Shown: positions 31,237-40,541, counted from the first letter of the stretch. The stretch is DNA of 64,000 nt from Alkaliphilus hydrothermalis (GCF_016908555.1 NZ_JAFBEE010000001.1:248001-312000); one strand, 5' to 3'. Notes: generated from the sequence alone by a model not told the origin. Program-made: numbers and translations.

Positions 31237-31536
31237 TAATAAATTAAAAACTGTGATGAGAAGAGTAGATATAGAAGGTAGTTTTAGCGAGTCGGTGATA
31301 GTGGGAGATCGATACGAGAGCTATATTGAAGAACATCTCGGAGTTTCTAACCGAAATCTAATTATGCGAACTTACATAATAGAGTATTTTTAGAGAGTAG
31401 ACTTAGACGGAACCGAACCGTTAGCATTGGACAGTATGTTAGTACTGGTTTAAGGTGGTCTTTATTGACAATCAGGGTGGTACCGCGAGAGATAGTCTTT
31501 CGTCCCTTTTATGGGATGGAAGACTTTATTTTTGTA
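31237..31536 (+). ncRNA. Asparagine-specific T-box riboswitch
   Basis: The leader contains the conserved T-box sequence AGGGTGGTACCGCG (31474-31487) and a terminator (AGTCTTTCGTCCC at 31494-31506 with GGGATGGAAGACT at 31513-31525, then TTATTTTT). The stem I region has GCGAGTC and GTGGGAGATC elements. The specifier position reads AAC (31332-31334, in GAAGAACATC), the Asn codon, which agrees with the downstream gene. Uncharged tRNA-Asn should turn on asnS. Confidence 0.93.
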
Positions 31537-31561
31537 TAAAATTATAAAGGAGGCAGTTAAA

Positions 31562-32956
31562 ATGGAAACTACATTAATCAGACAAATGTACAAAGAAGAC
31601 AGTAGTCAGTATTTAGGAAAAGAAGTAAAAGTTTCTGGATGGGTAAGAACTGTAAGAGCATCTAAAAACTTTGGGTTTATTGAAATGAATGATGGAAGCT
31701 TTTTCAAAAACCTACAAATCGTATTCGACGATTCCCATGAAAACTTTAAAGAATTATCTAAGCTTGTAATCAGCTCTGCTATAGAAGTTGTTGGTAAATT
31801 AGTAGAAACGCCAAACTCTAAGCAACCTTTTGAGATTCAAGCAACCAGTATAAAATTAGAAGCAGACTCAGAGTCAGAGTATCCACTTCAAAAGAAGAAG
31901 CATAGTTTTGAGTACTTAAGAACAATCGCCCATTTAAGGCCAAGAAGTAATACTTTTTCAGCAGTATTTAGAGTTCGCTCCCTATTATCATTCGCCATCC
32001 ACAAGTTTTTCCAAGAGAGAAACTTCGTATATGTCAACACACCTATCGTAACTGCCAGTGATGCTGAAGGTGCGGGGGAGATGTTTAGAGTTACAACTTT
32101 GGATTTAGAAAAGCTTCCAAAGGATGAGTATGGAAAACTTGATTTTTCAAAAGACTTCTTTGGTAAAGAAACAAACCTTACAGTGAGTGGTCAGCTAGAG
32201 GCTGAAGCATATGCCCTTGCTTTTAGAAATGTGTATAACTTTGGACCTACCTTTAGAGCTGAAAACTCCAATACTACTAGACATGCTGCAGAGTTTTGGA
32301 TGATGGAGCCAGAGATTGCTTTTGCTGATTTAAATGACAACATGGATTTAGCAGAAGATATGATGAAATATATTATTAGATATGTACTAGAACATGCTCC
32401 AGAAGAAATGAACTTCTTCAATAGCTTTATTGATAAGGGTCTGTTAGAAAGACTTCAAAACATCGTGAGCTCTGATTTTGGACGTGTAACCTATACTGAA
32501 GCAATAGAAATCTTGAAAAATGCAGATAAAAACTTTGAATACCCTGTAGAGTGGGGATCAGATCTTCAAACAGAGCATGAAAGATACTTAGCAGAAGAGG
32601 TATTTAAAAAGCCTGTATTTGTTACTGATTATCCAAAGGATATTAAGGCCTTCTATATGCGTCTAAATGATGATGGAAAAACAGTTGCTGCAATGGATTT
32701 ACTTGTACCAGGTGTTGGTGAGATCATCGGTGGAAGCCAAAGGGAAGAGCGATTAGATATATTAGAAAAGAGAATGGAAGACATAGGCATCGAAAAAGAA
32801 AGCTTATGGTGGTACCTTGAGCTTAGAAAATATGGTGGAGTTAAACATGCTGGATACGGATTAGGATTTGAGAGGGCTGTAATGTACCTGACGGGTATGT
32901 CAAACATTAGAGACGTAATTCCATTCCCAAGAACAGTTAAGTCTGCTGAGTTTTAA
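31562..32956 (+). CDS. asnS: Asparagine--tRNA ligase
   Basis: A 464-aa class IIb aminoacyl-tRNA synthetase. The N-terminal OB fold (about 15-110, 'VKVSGWVRTVRASKNFGFIE') binds the anticodon. The catalytic domain has 'VNTPIVTASDAEGAGEMFRV', motif 2 'FRAENSNTTRHAAEFW' and motif 3 'GYGLGFERAVMYLTG'. It charges tRNA-Asn. The start ATG at 31562 follows AAAGGAGGCAG; a longer frame starting at 31511 would be read through the T-box terminator stem and is rejected. It is monocistronic, with a terminator at 32965. Confidence 0.97.
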   Translation: METTLIRQMYKEDSSQYLGKEVKVSGWVRTVRASKNFGFIEMNDGSFFKNLQIVFDDSHENFKELSKLVISSAIEVVGKLVETPNSKQPFEIQATSIKLEADSESEYPLQKKKHSFEYLRTIAHLRPRSNTFSAVFRVRSLLSFAIHKFFQERNFVYVNTPIVTASDAEGAGEMFRVTTLDLEKLPKDEYGKLDFSKDFFGKETNLTVSGQLEAEAYALAFRNVYNFGPTFRAENSNTTRHAAEFWMMEPEIAFADLNDNMDLAEDMMKYIIRYVLEHAPEEMNFFNSFIDKGLLERLQNIVSSDFGRVTYTEAIEILKNADKNFEYPVEWGSDLQTEHERYLAEEVFKKPVFVTDYPKDIKAFYMRLNDDGKTVAAMDLLVPGVGEIIGGSQREERLDILEKRMEDIGIEKESLWWYLELRKYGGVKHAGYGLGFERAVMYLTGMSNIRDVIPFPRTVKSAEF

Positions 32957-32964
32957 TGATGTGA

Positions 32965-33006
32965 ACCCCAAAGTTAGATCAAAATCTAATTTTGGGGTAT
33001 TTTTAT
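32965..33006 (+). terminator. Intrinsic terminator of asnS
   Basis: ACCCCAAAGTTAGAT (32965-32979) pairs with ATCTAATTTTGGGGT (32984-32998) with one mismatch, followed by ATTTTTAT. The rest of the gap to 33261 shows no gene. Confidence 0.9.
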
Positions 33007-33261
33007 GAACATTATAGTAGCAAAAAATTGCACATAAAATCTCAGCTGAAGAAACTTACATGGAGAATCTATTAATAATTATTAACAATGCAGGGAAAAT
33101 AGATTGTGATGTAGAATAAATCATTGAGTAGATACATATAACAATTAGTTAATCGAGTCTCGAGGCAGCTCAAGGTAGTATTCTGTAAAGAAATGATATA
33201 AAAGGAAAGTTAGTTGTCATAATTATATTATGGTGACTATGTCTAAAATAAAAGGAGGCTG

Positions 33262-33546
33262 ATGGGAGTGAAATATAAAATGATCAGGGGCGCCACGTTG
33301 CTGGCCGCCATAATTACCATCATTTCATCTCTGTCCTATTTATACAAAAAAATAATGATTCCTGGATTAGGTCCTTTATCTTTAGCGATTGTAATGTTCG
33401 GTCTAGTCTACTCATCAAAACACCAATATAGTGAAGGTAAAATCAGTAGGCAGTATTGGAGATTTATGTTTTATGTAGGATTACTTGGAGGGATTTTAAA
33501 TATTTTTGCAGGTATTTCGCAGATAATGGTTGCGGTTAGTAAGTAA
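33262..33546 (+). CDS. Hypothetical small membrane protein (three helices)
   Basis: A 94-aa protein with three hydrophobic segments ('GATLLAAIITIISSLSYLY', 'GLGPLSLAIVMFGLVY', 'MFYVGLLGGILNIFAGISQI') separated by basic loops ('KKIM', 'SSKHQYSEGKISRQYWR'). AAAGGAGG (33250-33257) lies 4 nt before ATG 33262; the GTG at 33268 is an alternative start with more usual spacing. No family is recognised. It is monocistronic, followed by a hairpin terminator at 33593. Confidence 0.65.
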   Translation: MGVKYKMIRGATLLAAIITIISSLSYLYKKIMIPGLGPLSLAIVMFGLVYSSKHQYSEGKISRQYWRFMFYVGLLGGILNIFAGISQIMVAVSK

Positions 33547-33592
33547 ATATCCAACAATGGAGTATTAATTCAATTCCAAATAGAAGGAAATA

Positions 33593-33632
33593 AAGCTATC
33601 TTGTGGAATATACACAGGGTAGCTTATTTTTT
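33593..33632 (+). terminator. Intrinsic terminator
   Basis: AAGCTATC (33593-33600) pairs with GGTAGCTT (33617-33624), with an inner GTG/CAC stem, followed by ATTTTTTAA. Confidence 0.75.
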
Positions 33633-33767
33633 AAATTATCTGTTAATATGGATTCGAGGTCTTGATCAAATTATGGAGATGGTGGAGGGCTGTAGTATAG
33701 TGTAACATTATAGTATATATATATAATAGTCATCCAGCTACTTAACTGTACTAAGGAGGAATATTTA

Positions 33768-34805
33768 ATGGGACTAGTCAAACCTGTAAAGCTCAACCCA
33801 GGAGATAAGGTAGCAACTGTCAGTTTATCTTGGGGTGGTGCTGGCGACGAAGAATTCATTTGGAGATACAATCTTGGTAAAAGGCGACTAAAGGAAGAGT
33901 TTCAACTGGAGGTAGTGGAGATGGAGAATACCTTAAAGGGCTCTCAATACATCTATGAACATCCAGAAAAAAGAGCAGAAGATCTAATGAATGCCTTTAA
34001 AGACCCCTCCATAAAAGGAATATTCACCTGTATAGGGGGCGACGAAAGCATTAGAATTTTGCCCTATATAGATTTTGATGTTATTAGAAAAAATCCTAAA
34101 GTATTTATTGGTTATTCTGATACGACCATTAGCCACTTTATTTGCTATAAGGCTGGGCTTTCTAGCTTTTCTGGCCCTTCTATAATGGCTGAGCTTGCTG
34201 AAAATGTTGAGATGTTTGACTATACAAAGCTTTGGGTGCAAAAAGTCTTGTTTGATGACTCTCCTATTGGAAATATACCAGCGCCTCACTTTTGGACAAG
34301 TGAGTATATACCTTGGGAAGAAAGAAATAAAAACATCAAACGAAAAGTGTACGAAAACACTGGTTATGAAATTTTACAGGGACAAGGGATTGTTAGGGGG
34401 CATTTGTTAGGTGGATGTATAGAGGTATTGGAAATGATGAAAGGGACTGAAATTTGGCCCACTTTGGATGAATGGGAGAATGCAATCTTATTTCTAGAGA
34501 CTTCTGAAGATTTACCAACTCCAGAATTTGTTACCTATTGGCTAAGAAATTATGGTTCCCAAGGAATTCTTCAGAGACTGAAGGGGATTATTTTTGCTAA
34601 ACCCTATGACAACCAATATTATGAGGAATACAAGCAAGTAATAGATAAAGTAGTAAGCAAGGAATTAAAATTAGTAGACTTACCTATTTTATATAACGTG
34701 AGCTTTGGCCATACTGCACCATTGGCGATATTACCCTATGGAGCAGCGGCAGAAATCAATTGTGGTGATGCCACCTTTAGTATTGTAGAATCCGGGGTAG
34801 TTTAA
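33768..34805 (+). CDS. S66-family peptidase (LD-carboxypeptidase / MccF-like)
   Basis: A 345-aa protein. The S66 features are 'LNPGDKVATVSLSWGGAG' at the N-terminus, 'GIFTCIGGDESIRILPYIDF', the nucleophile serine in 'FIGYSDTTISHFICYKAGL', the glutamate in 'ILFLETSEDLPTPEFV' and the C-terminal histidine in 'NVSFGHTAPLAILPYG'. The family contains murein tetrapeptide LD-carboxypeptidases and MccF enzymes that inactivate microcin C-type antibiotics; the 'SWGGAG' N-terminus and length fit the MccF-like branch. The ATG follows AAGGAGGAATATTTA. It stands alone, at the start of a long run of resistance- or modification-type genes. Confidence 0.88.
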   Translation: MGLVKPVKLNPGDKVATVSLSWGGAGDEEFIWRYNLGKRRLKEEFQLEVVEMENTLKGSQYIYEHPEKRAEDLMNAFKDPSIKGIFTCIGGDESIRILPYIDFDVIRKNPKVFIGYSDTTISHFICYKAGLSSFSGPSIMAELAENVEMFDYTKLWVQKVLFDDSPIGNIPAPHFWTSEYIPWEERNKNIKRKVYENTGYEILQGQGIVRGHLLGGCIEVLEMMKGTEIWPTLDEWENAILFLETSEDLPTPEFVTYWLRNYGSQGILQRLKGIIFAKPYDNQYYEEYKQVIDKVVSKELKLVDLPILYNVSFGHTAPLAILPYGAAAEINCGDATFSIVESGVV

Positions 34806-34913
34806 ATATCATTTGATTTTTTATAGAATGACTATAGATTTTCATTTTGTTTTAAATGTTGCTTTAATTAAAGTGTTTACAATCTAAGACTAGAAATTGT
34901 AAGGGGGAATATT

Positions 34914-35857
34914 ATGAAGACTTTAGTTATGGGTGGAACCGAATTTGTCAGTAGTTCAATTGCTCAATTTTTAATATCAAAGGGCTACACAGTAGATATA
35001 TTTACAAGGGGTAATAAACCGATTAAATATGAAGGTGTAAGAAAACATTTAAAAGGAGATCGAAAATCGTTGGAGGATTTAAGAGCAAATATCTCCAACG
35101 AGACTTATGATTATGTTTTTGATATCTCTGCCTACACAAAGGAAGATGTAGAAAAGCTGACAGGGGTCATGAATAGGGAGTCCTTGAAGAGATACGTCCT
35201 ATGTAGTACTGGTGGGGTATACATTCCTTCAAACGAAGTAGAATCAGAAGATTTTACTAGAGGTGAAAATATCAACTGGGGAAAATATGGCTTAGATAAA
35301 AAAGAAGCAGAGGATTATCTATTTGAATTATATGAAAAGGAGAATTTCCCTGTAACCATGTTGCGTCCAACCTATATGGAGAAGGAAACAACTTGTACAG
35401 GGAAGCCTATTTATTTGACCGTATTTCAGCGGGGTTAGATTTCCCTATACCTATGGGGAATGTCACAACACAGTTCATTCATATTGACGACCTTGCAAGA
35501 ATTTTTGAAAGTGTAGTTCATACTGACAAGACCATTGGTCAGGCATGTAACGTTACCCATCCTCGTATTGTAGGATGGCAACAGTTGTTGAATATTGCTA
35601 TGGATGTAGTAAAAAAAGAGGTAAAGGTCGTGCAAATTGATAGCCAAAATGCGCAAGTTCACGAACGGCAGTACTTCCCCTTCAGAAATGTCACCTATAT
35701 GCTAGACATTAAGAAATTGGAGCGGGATGGACTACATGTCCCCCAGATAGATTTAGAAGATGGATTAACCCGTACATACAAATGGTATAGGGGAGTTAAG
35801 CCACTGGTTCAAGACGTAAGAATGGATAAAATGGATGAAGTACTAAGGGGTGTGTAG
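34914..35857 (+). pseudogene. NAD-dependent epimerase/dehydratase family gene with a frameshift
   Basis: The first part (from ATG 34914) encodes an NAD-binding fold ('TLVMGGTEFVSSSIAQFLIS', 'YVLCSTGGVYIPSN') up to 'LRPTYM', then drifts and stops at 35436. The rest of the protein continues in another frame: 'YGEGNNLYREAYLFDRISAG' from 35375, then 'TQFIHIDDLARIFESVV', to a stop at 35855. The break is at 35373-35377, where one base (or four) has been lost within 'TYIYG'. The joined protein would be about 313 aa, typical of extended SDR epimerases. A sequencing error cannot be excluded. It ends 1 bp before the next gene. Confidence 0.85.
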
Positions 35858-35858
35858 A

Positions 35859-36371
35859 ATGAGAAAAATCTTTGTAGAGACCAGTCAAATAAGAATCAGA
35901 AATACGAAGGAAGAAGATTTGGATTTTGTAGTAACCTCCGAAAGGGACCCTGCAAATGCCGCCTATGTAGACCAATGGGGGATCGATAAGCATAGCAAGT
36001 CACTAACAGACAAGGATATTTTACACCTCATTATAGAAGACAGAACCAATAACAACAAGGTTGGATATATGATTGTAGCAGGATTACAAAATCCCCACCA
36101 TAGTATAGAGCTTAAAAGACTAGTTATCACCACACCGGGCAAAGGCTTTGGGAGAGAGGTCTTAAGATTAATGAAGAGGTTAGCTTTTCAAGAACTAGAT
36201 GGCCATAGATTATGGCTAGATGTTAGATGTAGCAACGACAGAGCCCATAACTTATACAAAAGTGAAGGCTTTAAGGATGAAGGTATTTTAAGGGACTGTG
36301 TCCTTTACAATGGAAAATACGAGTCCATCATCATGATGTCCATTTTGGAGAATGAAATAGAAAAGATCTAG
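35859..36371 (+). CDS. GNAT N-acetyltransferase (RimJ/RimL type)
   Basis: A 170-aa protein of the Acetyltransf_3 type: 'IRIRNTKEEDLDFVVTSERD' at the N-terminus, 'KVGYMIVAGLQNPHHSIELK', 'GKGFGREVLRLMKRLAF' as motif A and 'DVRCSNDRAHNLYKSEGFKD' as motif B. The ATG at 35859 follows TAAGGGG; an upstream GTG at 35850 lies inside that site. It begins immediately after the frameshifted epimerase gene, so the two were probably one operon. It may acetylate an amino sugar or a small molecule. Confidence 0.88.
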   Translation: MRKIFVETSQIRIRNTKEEDLDFVVTSERDPANAAYVDQWGIDKHSKSLTDKDILHLIIEDRTNNNKVGYMIVAGLQNPHHSIELKRLVITTPGKGFGREVLRLMKRLAFQELDGHRLWLDVRCSNDRAHNLYKSEGFKDEGILRDCVLYNGKYESIIMMSILENEIEKI

Positions 36372-36434
36372 AAGACAACGCTAACTCTAAATCTAATTAT
36401 AAATCTATGCAAATTATATCTATGGGGGGCCACT

Positions 36435-37001
36435 ATGGAATACATGGGAAATAAGGAGTTTTGGAACAAGAAATTTATTAAAAGAGGAAATGTTCTATTA
36501 AATCCAGAATCTTCTTTAGTAGGTAATATTACCTATTTTAAAAAAGGATCTGTTCTTGATTTAGCCTGCGGGGATGGTAGAAATGATTTGTTTTTGCTGC
36601 AAGAAGGCTTTAAAGTAACAGGTGTTGATTTTAGTGAAGAAGCTTTGACAAGACTAAAGGATTTCGCAAAACAGGCAAATTACTCTGTTAATACATTGCA
36701 GGCGGACTTGAATTCTGCTGATTTTCTAAAGGATTTAGGTGTATTTGATAATATAGTTATAAATCACTATCGATTTAGTCCAAATCTTTTAGGAGATTTA
36801 GCTAAACATATATCAAAGGATGGCGTTCTTTTCATTTGTGGCTTTGGACACAAACATAGGGTGGATGACAGAATTAAAAAAGAAGATTTAATTCAACCTT
36901 CTGATTTGGAATCCTTAAAGAACAGTTTTCAACAGATAAAAGAGATTGTATCTGATGATGAAAGAGGGTTTATTATCACATACCTCTATAGGAGGAAATA
37001 A
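36435..37001 (+). CDS. Class I SAM-dependent methyltransferase
   Basis: A 188-aa protein with SAM motif I 'SVLDLACGDGRNDLFLL', motif II 'VTGVDFSEEALTRL' and a motif IV region 'GVFDNIVINHYRF'. It has a short Rossmann fold without a specific substrate domain, like TehB/UbiE-type small-molecule methylases. ATG 36435 follows TATGGGGGG. It is a single gene 63 bp after a GNAT gene and 67 bp before a phosphotransferase; the substrate is unknown. Confidence 0.85.
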   Translation: MEYMGNKEFWNKKFIKRGNVLLNPESSLVGNITYFKKGSVLDLACGDGRNDLFLLQEGFKVTGVDFSEEALTRLKDFAKQANYSVNTLQADLNSADFLKDLGVFDNIVINHYRFSPNLLGDLAKHISKDGVLFICGFGHKHRVDDRIKKEDLIQPSDLESLKNSFQQIKEIVSDDERGFIITYLYRRK

Positions 37002-37068
37002 ATGTATTTATCAAGAGGTTTTGAATAATATGATAGGGATCGGATTAAACAGATGAGGGGGGATAACC

Positions 37069-37968
37069 ATGAACAAAAAACTAATACATCAGTGGCTGGA
37101 AAAGGTATTGGGTAAAGACATTCATATTAAAGAGATGACTCAAATGAAGGGAGGAATCTCTTCTCCAATATATCGTATTAAAACTTCTGATGATCAAGAG
37201 GTGGTACTAAGGCAATTCACCAACAAAGAATGGCTTGGCAATTGCCCAGACTTAGCCCTCCATGAAGCAAAGAGTCTAGAGTGTGCTGCAAAGACTGGAG
37301 TTCCTTCACCAAAGATTATTGCTTTTGATGAAAAGGGATTTGAAACGGAGCATCCCACCGTTTTAATGTCGGTACTGGAGGGTGAAGTGATTCTTGATCC
37401 AGATAATAGAAAAGAATGGCTTAGGGGATTAGCCCAAACCCTTGCAACCATTCATACGGTTGATGTAAATATGCCTTGGAACTACTATACGTATAATCGT
37501 TCTTTTGAAACGGGGGACTTATCATGGTCTAGTGTCCCGGACCAATGGTTAAAGGCTATTCAAATCGTTAAGAATGATAGACCCCATACAGAAATAGGTT
37601 TTATCCACAGGGACTATCATCCCGCCAATGTACTTTGGAAAAATAACGAGGTTTCAGGTGTAGTAGATTGGGTGAATGCCTGCATAGGTCCCCGTGGTGT
37701 AGATGTTGGTCATTGTAGACTCAATCTTGCCCAATTACATGGGGTAGATACGGCGGATGCTTTTTTAGATGAATATTTACTATTAACGAAGGATCATTTT
37801 AGTTATCACCCTTACTGGGAGATCCTTTCTTTGATAGAGTGCTTACCTGGACCTCCAGAAGTCTATAGGGGTTGGACTGAGTTAAATAAAAGTGATTTGA
37901 CCAATCAATTGCTGATTGAACGATTAGACCAATACCTACTAAGTTTGTTGAATAGGTTTGTTGAATAG
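37069..37968 (+). CDS. Aminoglycoside-phosphotransferase-fold kinase (1)
   Basis: A 299-aa APH-family protein: nucleotide loop 'QMKGGISSPIYRIKTSDDQE', VxLRQF lysine/arginine region, catalytic loop 'IGFIHRDYHPANVLWKNNE' and metal-binding 'GVVDWVNACIGPRGVDVGH'. It should phosphorylate a small hydroxylated substrate (antibiotic, sugar, choline or a metabolite). The last 4 residues derive from an exact 13-bp tandem duplication (37943-37955 and 37956-37968) that moved the stop codon. AGGGGGGATAACC precedes the ATG. It is followed 47 bp later by another kinase of the same fold. Confidence 0.87.
   Translation: MNKKLIHQWLEKVLGKDIHIKEMTQMKGGISSPIYRIKTSDDQEVVLRQFTNKEWLGNCPDLALHEAKSLECAAKTGVPSPKIIAFDEKGFETEHPTVLMSVLEGEVILDPDNRKEWLRGLAQTLATIHTVDVNMPWNYYTYNRSFETGDLSWSSVPDQWLKAIQIVKNDRPHTEIGFIHRDYHPANVLWKNNEVSGVVDWVNACIGPRGVDVGHCRLNLAQLHGVDTADAFLDEYLLLTKDHFSYHPYWEILSLIECLPGPPEVYRGWTELNKSDLTNQLLIERLDQYLLSLLNRFVE
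37943..37968 (+). repeat. 13-bp tandem duplication at the 3' end of a kinase gene
   Basis: GTTTGTTGAATAG occurs twice head to tail. Removing one copy would end the protein three residues earlier, so the change is tolerated, unlike the 20-bp duplication at 6480. Confidence 0.9.
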
Positions 37969-38015
37969 GTAAATCAGATGGAGAATGAAGCTTACTACTT
38001 CAAAAGGAGATAAAT

Positions 38016-38831
38016 ATGAAAAAAGGTTCTTTACTAGGTAAAGGTTTGACGGCGGAAGTCTATGAATACGGAGTTGATAAGGTACTGAAACTATTCTATG
38101 ATGATGTATCTGAAAATGCAATTCAGACGGAGGCCAAAATAGGTACAGAAGTTGTGAAGGCTGGCATCGCCGCCCCTGCTGTTTACGGAATGGTTGAAAT
38201 TGATGGTCGTAGAGGCATTATATTTCAAAGGGTTGTCGGAAAGTCAATGCTATGGCTTATTGAACTAAATCCCTTTAGGCTGGTTTATTATGCAAAAGTA
38301 ATGGCAAGATTACATAGTCAAATTCATAGTCAATCAACTGACAAACTACCCCTCCTAAAGGAAAAGGTGGTTTCTGCCATAGAAGAAACTAGTCATATAC
38401 TGGGGAAAAAGCAACAAATCATCCTGGATTATCTAAAGGGATTACCAGAGGATGTAAAGGTCTGTCATGGGGACTTTCACCCTGATAATATTTTAGAGAA
38501 CCAAGGGGACTGGAGGACAATAGATTGGACTAATGTCTATATTGGAAATCCCCTAAGCGATGTAGCTAGAACCTATCTCATGATCAGAAGTCCCTTTATG
38601 CCAAAAGGTACTGGGAAATTTGTTGTCATATTTTCAAAACTTATAAAACATATACTCTCCACCATCTATTTAAAGGAGTACCTTCAATTGACTCATAAAA
38701 CGTCTGAGGATTTTCAACAATGGATACTGCCTGTGGCTGCAGCTAGGCTGACGGAAGAGGTACCTAATGAGAAAAAGTGGCTTTTAAATATGATTGACAA
38801 GGAACTGAAGCGGTTGAGATTGGAAAGGTGA
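38016..38831 (+). CDS. Aminoglycoside-phosphotransferase-fold kinase (2)
   Basis: A 271-aa protein of the APH/choline kinase fold but not closely similar to its upstream neighbour. It has 'LLGKGLTAEVYEYGVDKVLK' (nucleotide loop and Lys), 'GRRGIIFQRVVGKSMLWL' (hinge), 'VKVCHGDFHPDNILENQGDW' (catalytic loop) and 'TIDWTNVYIGNPLSDVARTY' (metal-binding Asp). The AEVYE start resembles the thiamine/choline-kinase-like group. AAAGGAGATAAAT precedes the ATG. Separation from 37069 is 47 bp, so co-transcription is possible; the substrate is unknown. Confidence 0.85.
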   Translation: MKKGSLLGKGLTAEVYEYGVDKVLKLFYDDVSENAIQTEAKIGTEVVKAGIAAPAVYGMVEIDGRRGIIFQRVVGKSMLWLIELNPFRLVYYAKVMARLHSQIHSQSTDKLPLLKEKVVSAIEETSHILGKKQQIILDYLKGLPEDVKVCHGDFHPDNILENQGDWRTIDWTNVYIGNPLSDVARTYLMIRSPFMPKGTGKFVVIFSKLIKHILSTIYLKEYLQLTHKTSEDFQQWILPVAAARLTEEVPNEKKWLLNMIDKELKRLRLER

Positions 38832-38908
38832 GGAACGTCATATGGTTAAAAATCAATATCCCAAGGAGTTAAAAAATTAGAAATCACATCACAAAGGAGG
38901 AATTTAAC

Positions 38909-39154
38909 ATGGCAACCATCGTTAAACATATAGAATCAGGTCATAGATATATTCTTTTAGGCACAGGGTATGGGGCTTTTCAATCGGACAACTTCAGATT
39001 TTTCTCAGAGCGGGAGGGACAAATTGAAGCCGCCGCCGTATGCGACAATCAAGGAACCATTAAATGGTTTAATACCTGCGACCTACAGGTGGTGGAGATT
39101 GATGGTCAACCCATTGGGGAAATTGAAGGCATAGATACCCTTATTCTAGAGTAG
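38909..39154 (+). CDS. Conserved-looking hypothetical protein (81 aa)
   Basis: A compact 81-aa protein ('MATIVKHIESGHRYILLGTG', 'GAFQSDNFRFFSEREGQI', 'AAAVCDNQGTIKWFNTCDLQ') with no signal peptide or membrane segment and two cysteines. The alternation of hydrophobic residues suggests an all-beta fold. The ribosome site AAAGGAGGAATTTAAC is excellent and the third-position pattern is that of a coding gene. I do not recognise a family. It lies alone between two APH-fold kinase genes and ends at a hairpin (39161-39226). Confidence 0.7.
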   Translation: MATIVKHIESGHRYILLGTGYGAFQSDNFRFFSEREGQIEAAAVCDNQGTIKWFNTCDLQVVEIDGQPIGEIEGIDTLILE

Positions 39155-39160
39155 ATATAA

Positions 39161-39226
39161 AGACCCTTCCAATAGTGGCACAGAATTTTAGTCAGATTAA
39201 GTCTAAAGTTGAAGGTCTTCTTTTGT
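39161..39226 (+). terminator. Probable terminator
   Basis: AGACCCTTC near 39161 pairs with GAAGGTCT (39211-39218) with a bulge, followed by TCTTTTGTG. The loop is long (about 40 nt). Confidence 0.5.
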
Positions 39227-39331
39227 GTGAATTTTTTTCAACAAGATGTATAGCTGAATACAAGCTACTATAGAGACTTATTAGTAAAACAGATTGTGTA
39301 AATAAAAATAATTAAAAAGAGAGGTCGGTCG

Positions 39332-40315
39332 ATGTTAAAACTTAAACATTTATTTTCAAATATAGATTTAGCGACGATGATTGTATCCAACTGGGAATAT
39401 GATGATTTAGAACCATTACAGTATTGGAATATTTCCTCCAATGCTATATATCCCTTTAAAAATAAAGAAGAAATGTACTTCCTTCGTTTTGCCCCAAACG
39501 ATGAAAAACATAAGGATAATATTGAAGCAGAGCTAGAATTTCTTTTATATCTACAAAATCAAGGCTATTCTGCAATCCAACCTAAGACTTCTAAGCAAGG
39601 TAGATTAATAGAAGTCGTTGACACCCCTTGGGGGCAATATTATGCCAGTGTATTTAATAGGGTGAAGGGGGACTGCTTAGGTAGGGTTGAGCTAACCGAA
39701 AAAATGATAACTCTTTGGGGGAAAGCCTTAGGAAATTTACACTTGTTAAGTAGTGGTTATAATCCTACAGGAGGAAAACGTAGGAGCTGGGAAGACCATT
39801 TAGAATGGATCAAAAATGTTTTATCGGAGTTTCCAAACCAAGAAAAGCCGCTAGAGGAAGTCCAGATTTTAGAAACATATTTTAAGAATCTTCCTATAAC
39901 GAATGACAATTATGGATTAATCCACTATGACTTTGAACTAGATAATGTTTTCTTTGACAAAGAGACAAAGGAAATCACACCAATTGATTTCGACGATTCA
40001 ATGTATCATTGGTACGGTATGGATCTAGAGCGGGCAATTAATAGTATTAAAGATGAATTAGAACCAGACAAGGTAGAGGAAGCCATAAAGAGCTTTTTAG
40101 AGGGCTATCAGTCGGTAAAACCTCTTTCTGAAGAGACTCTAGACCAACTCCATGTATTTCAAAGATTTGGCAATTTATATGGTTATACAAGGGTTTTACG
40201 GTCTATAAATGAGAAATGGGAGAATGAACCAGAGTGGATGGTAAACTTAAGAGGGAAATTAGAGGGTGTATTGGAAAGAAGAAGTGAGCAGTTCAGTATG
40301 CCGTTAATAAAGTAA
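39332..40315 (+). CDS. Aminoglycoside-phosphotransferase-fold kinase (3)
   Basis: A 327-aa protein resembling the homoserine-kinase-like/SrkA-like branch of the APH fold. It has 'YWNISSNAIYPFKNKEEMYF' and 'LRFAPNDEKHKDNIEAELEF' (nucleotide site), 'YGLIHYDFELDNVFFDKETK' (catalytic loop with H-x-D) and 'ITPIDFDDSMYHWYGMDLE' (metal-binding D-F-D). The 'IDFDD' signature fits enzymes acting on small amino alcohols or sugars. GAGAGGTCGGTCG precedes the ATG. It is a single gene flanked by about 177 and 226 bp of noncoding DNA. Confidence 0.85.
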   Translation: MLKLKHLFSNIDLATMIVSNWEYDDLEPLQYWNISSNAIYPFKNKEEMYFLRFAPNDEKHKDNIEAELEFLLYLQNQGYSAIQPKTSKQGRLIEVVDTPWGQYYASVFNRVKGDCLGRVELTEKMITLWGKALGNLHLLSSGYNPTGGKRRSWEDHLEWIKNVLSEFPNQEKPLEEVQILETYFKNLPITNDNYGLIHYDFELDNVFFDKETKEITPIDFDDSMYHWYGMDLERAINSIKDELEPDKVEEAIKSFLEGYQSVKPLSEETLDQLHVFQRFGNLYGYTRVLRSINEKWENEPEWMVNLRGKLEGVLERRSEQFSMPLIK

Positions 40316-40541
40316 ATCGTTAAAAATCTTATCCTTTAAATTATTGTAAAAGCCAGCCCCACTTAAGTAATTATATTATACTGTGGTGGCTGGTCTTTCT
40401 CATATCATCAAATATCAACTGTTTTTAAACATGCTAGAAATTTGGATAGGTTATTTCTGATAGAGAATTAGAAGAATTTATATTGATGCTAAAGGATTAA
40501 TATGATACTTTTAATTTATATTGAATAAAGGAGGAAGCTCA

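Noticed and set aside
31202..31393. 63-codon open frame in the asnS leader
   Set aside because: It lies within the promoter and stem I region of the T-box RNA, begins at the -35 element and has no ribosome site.
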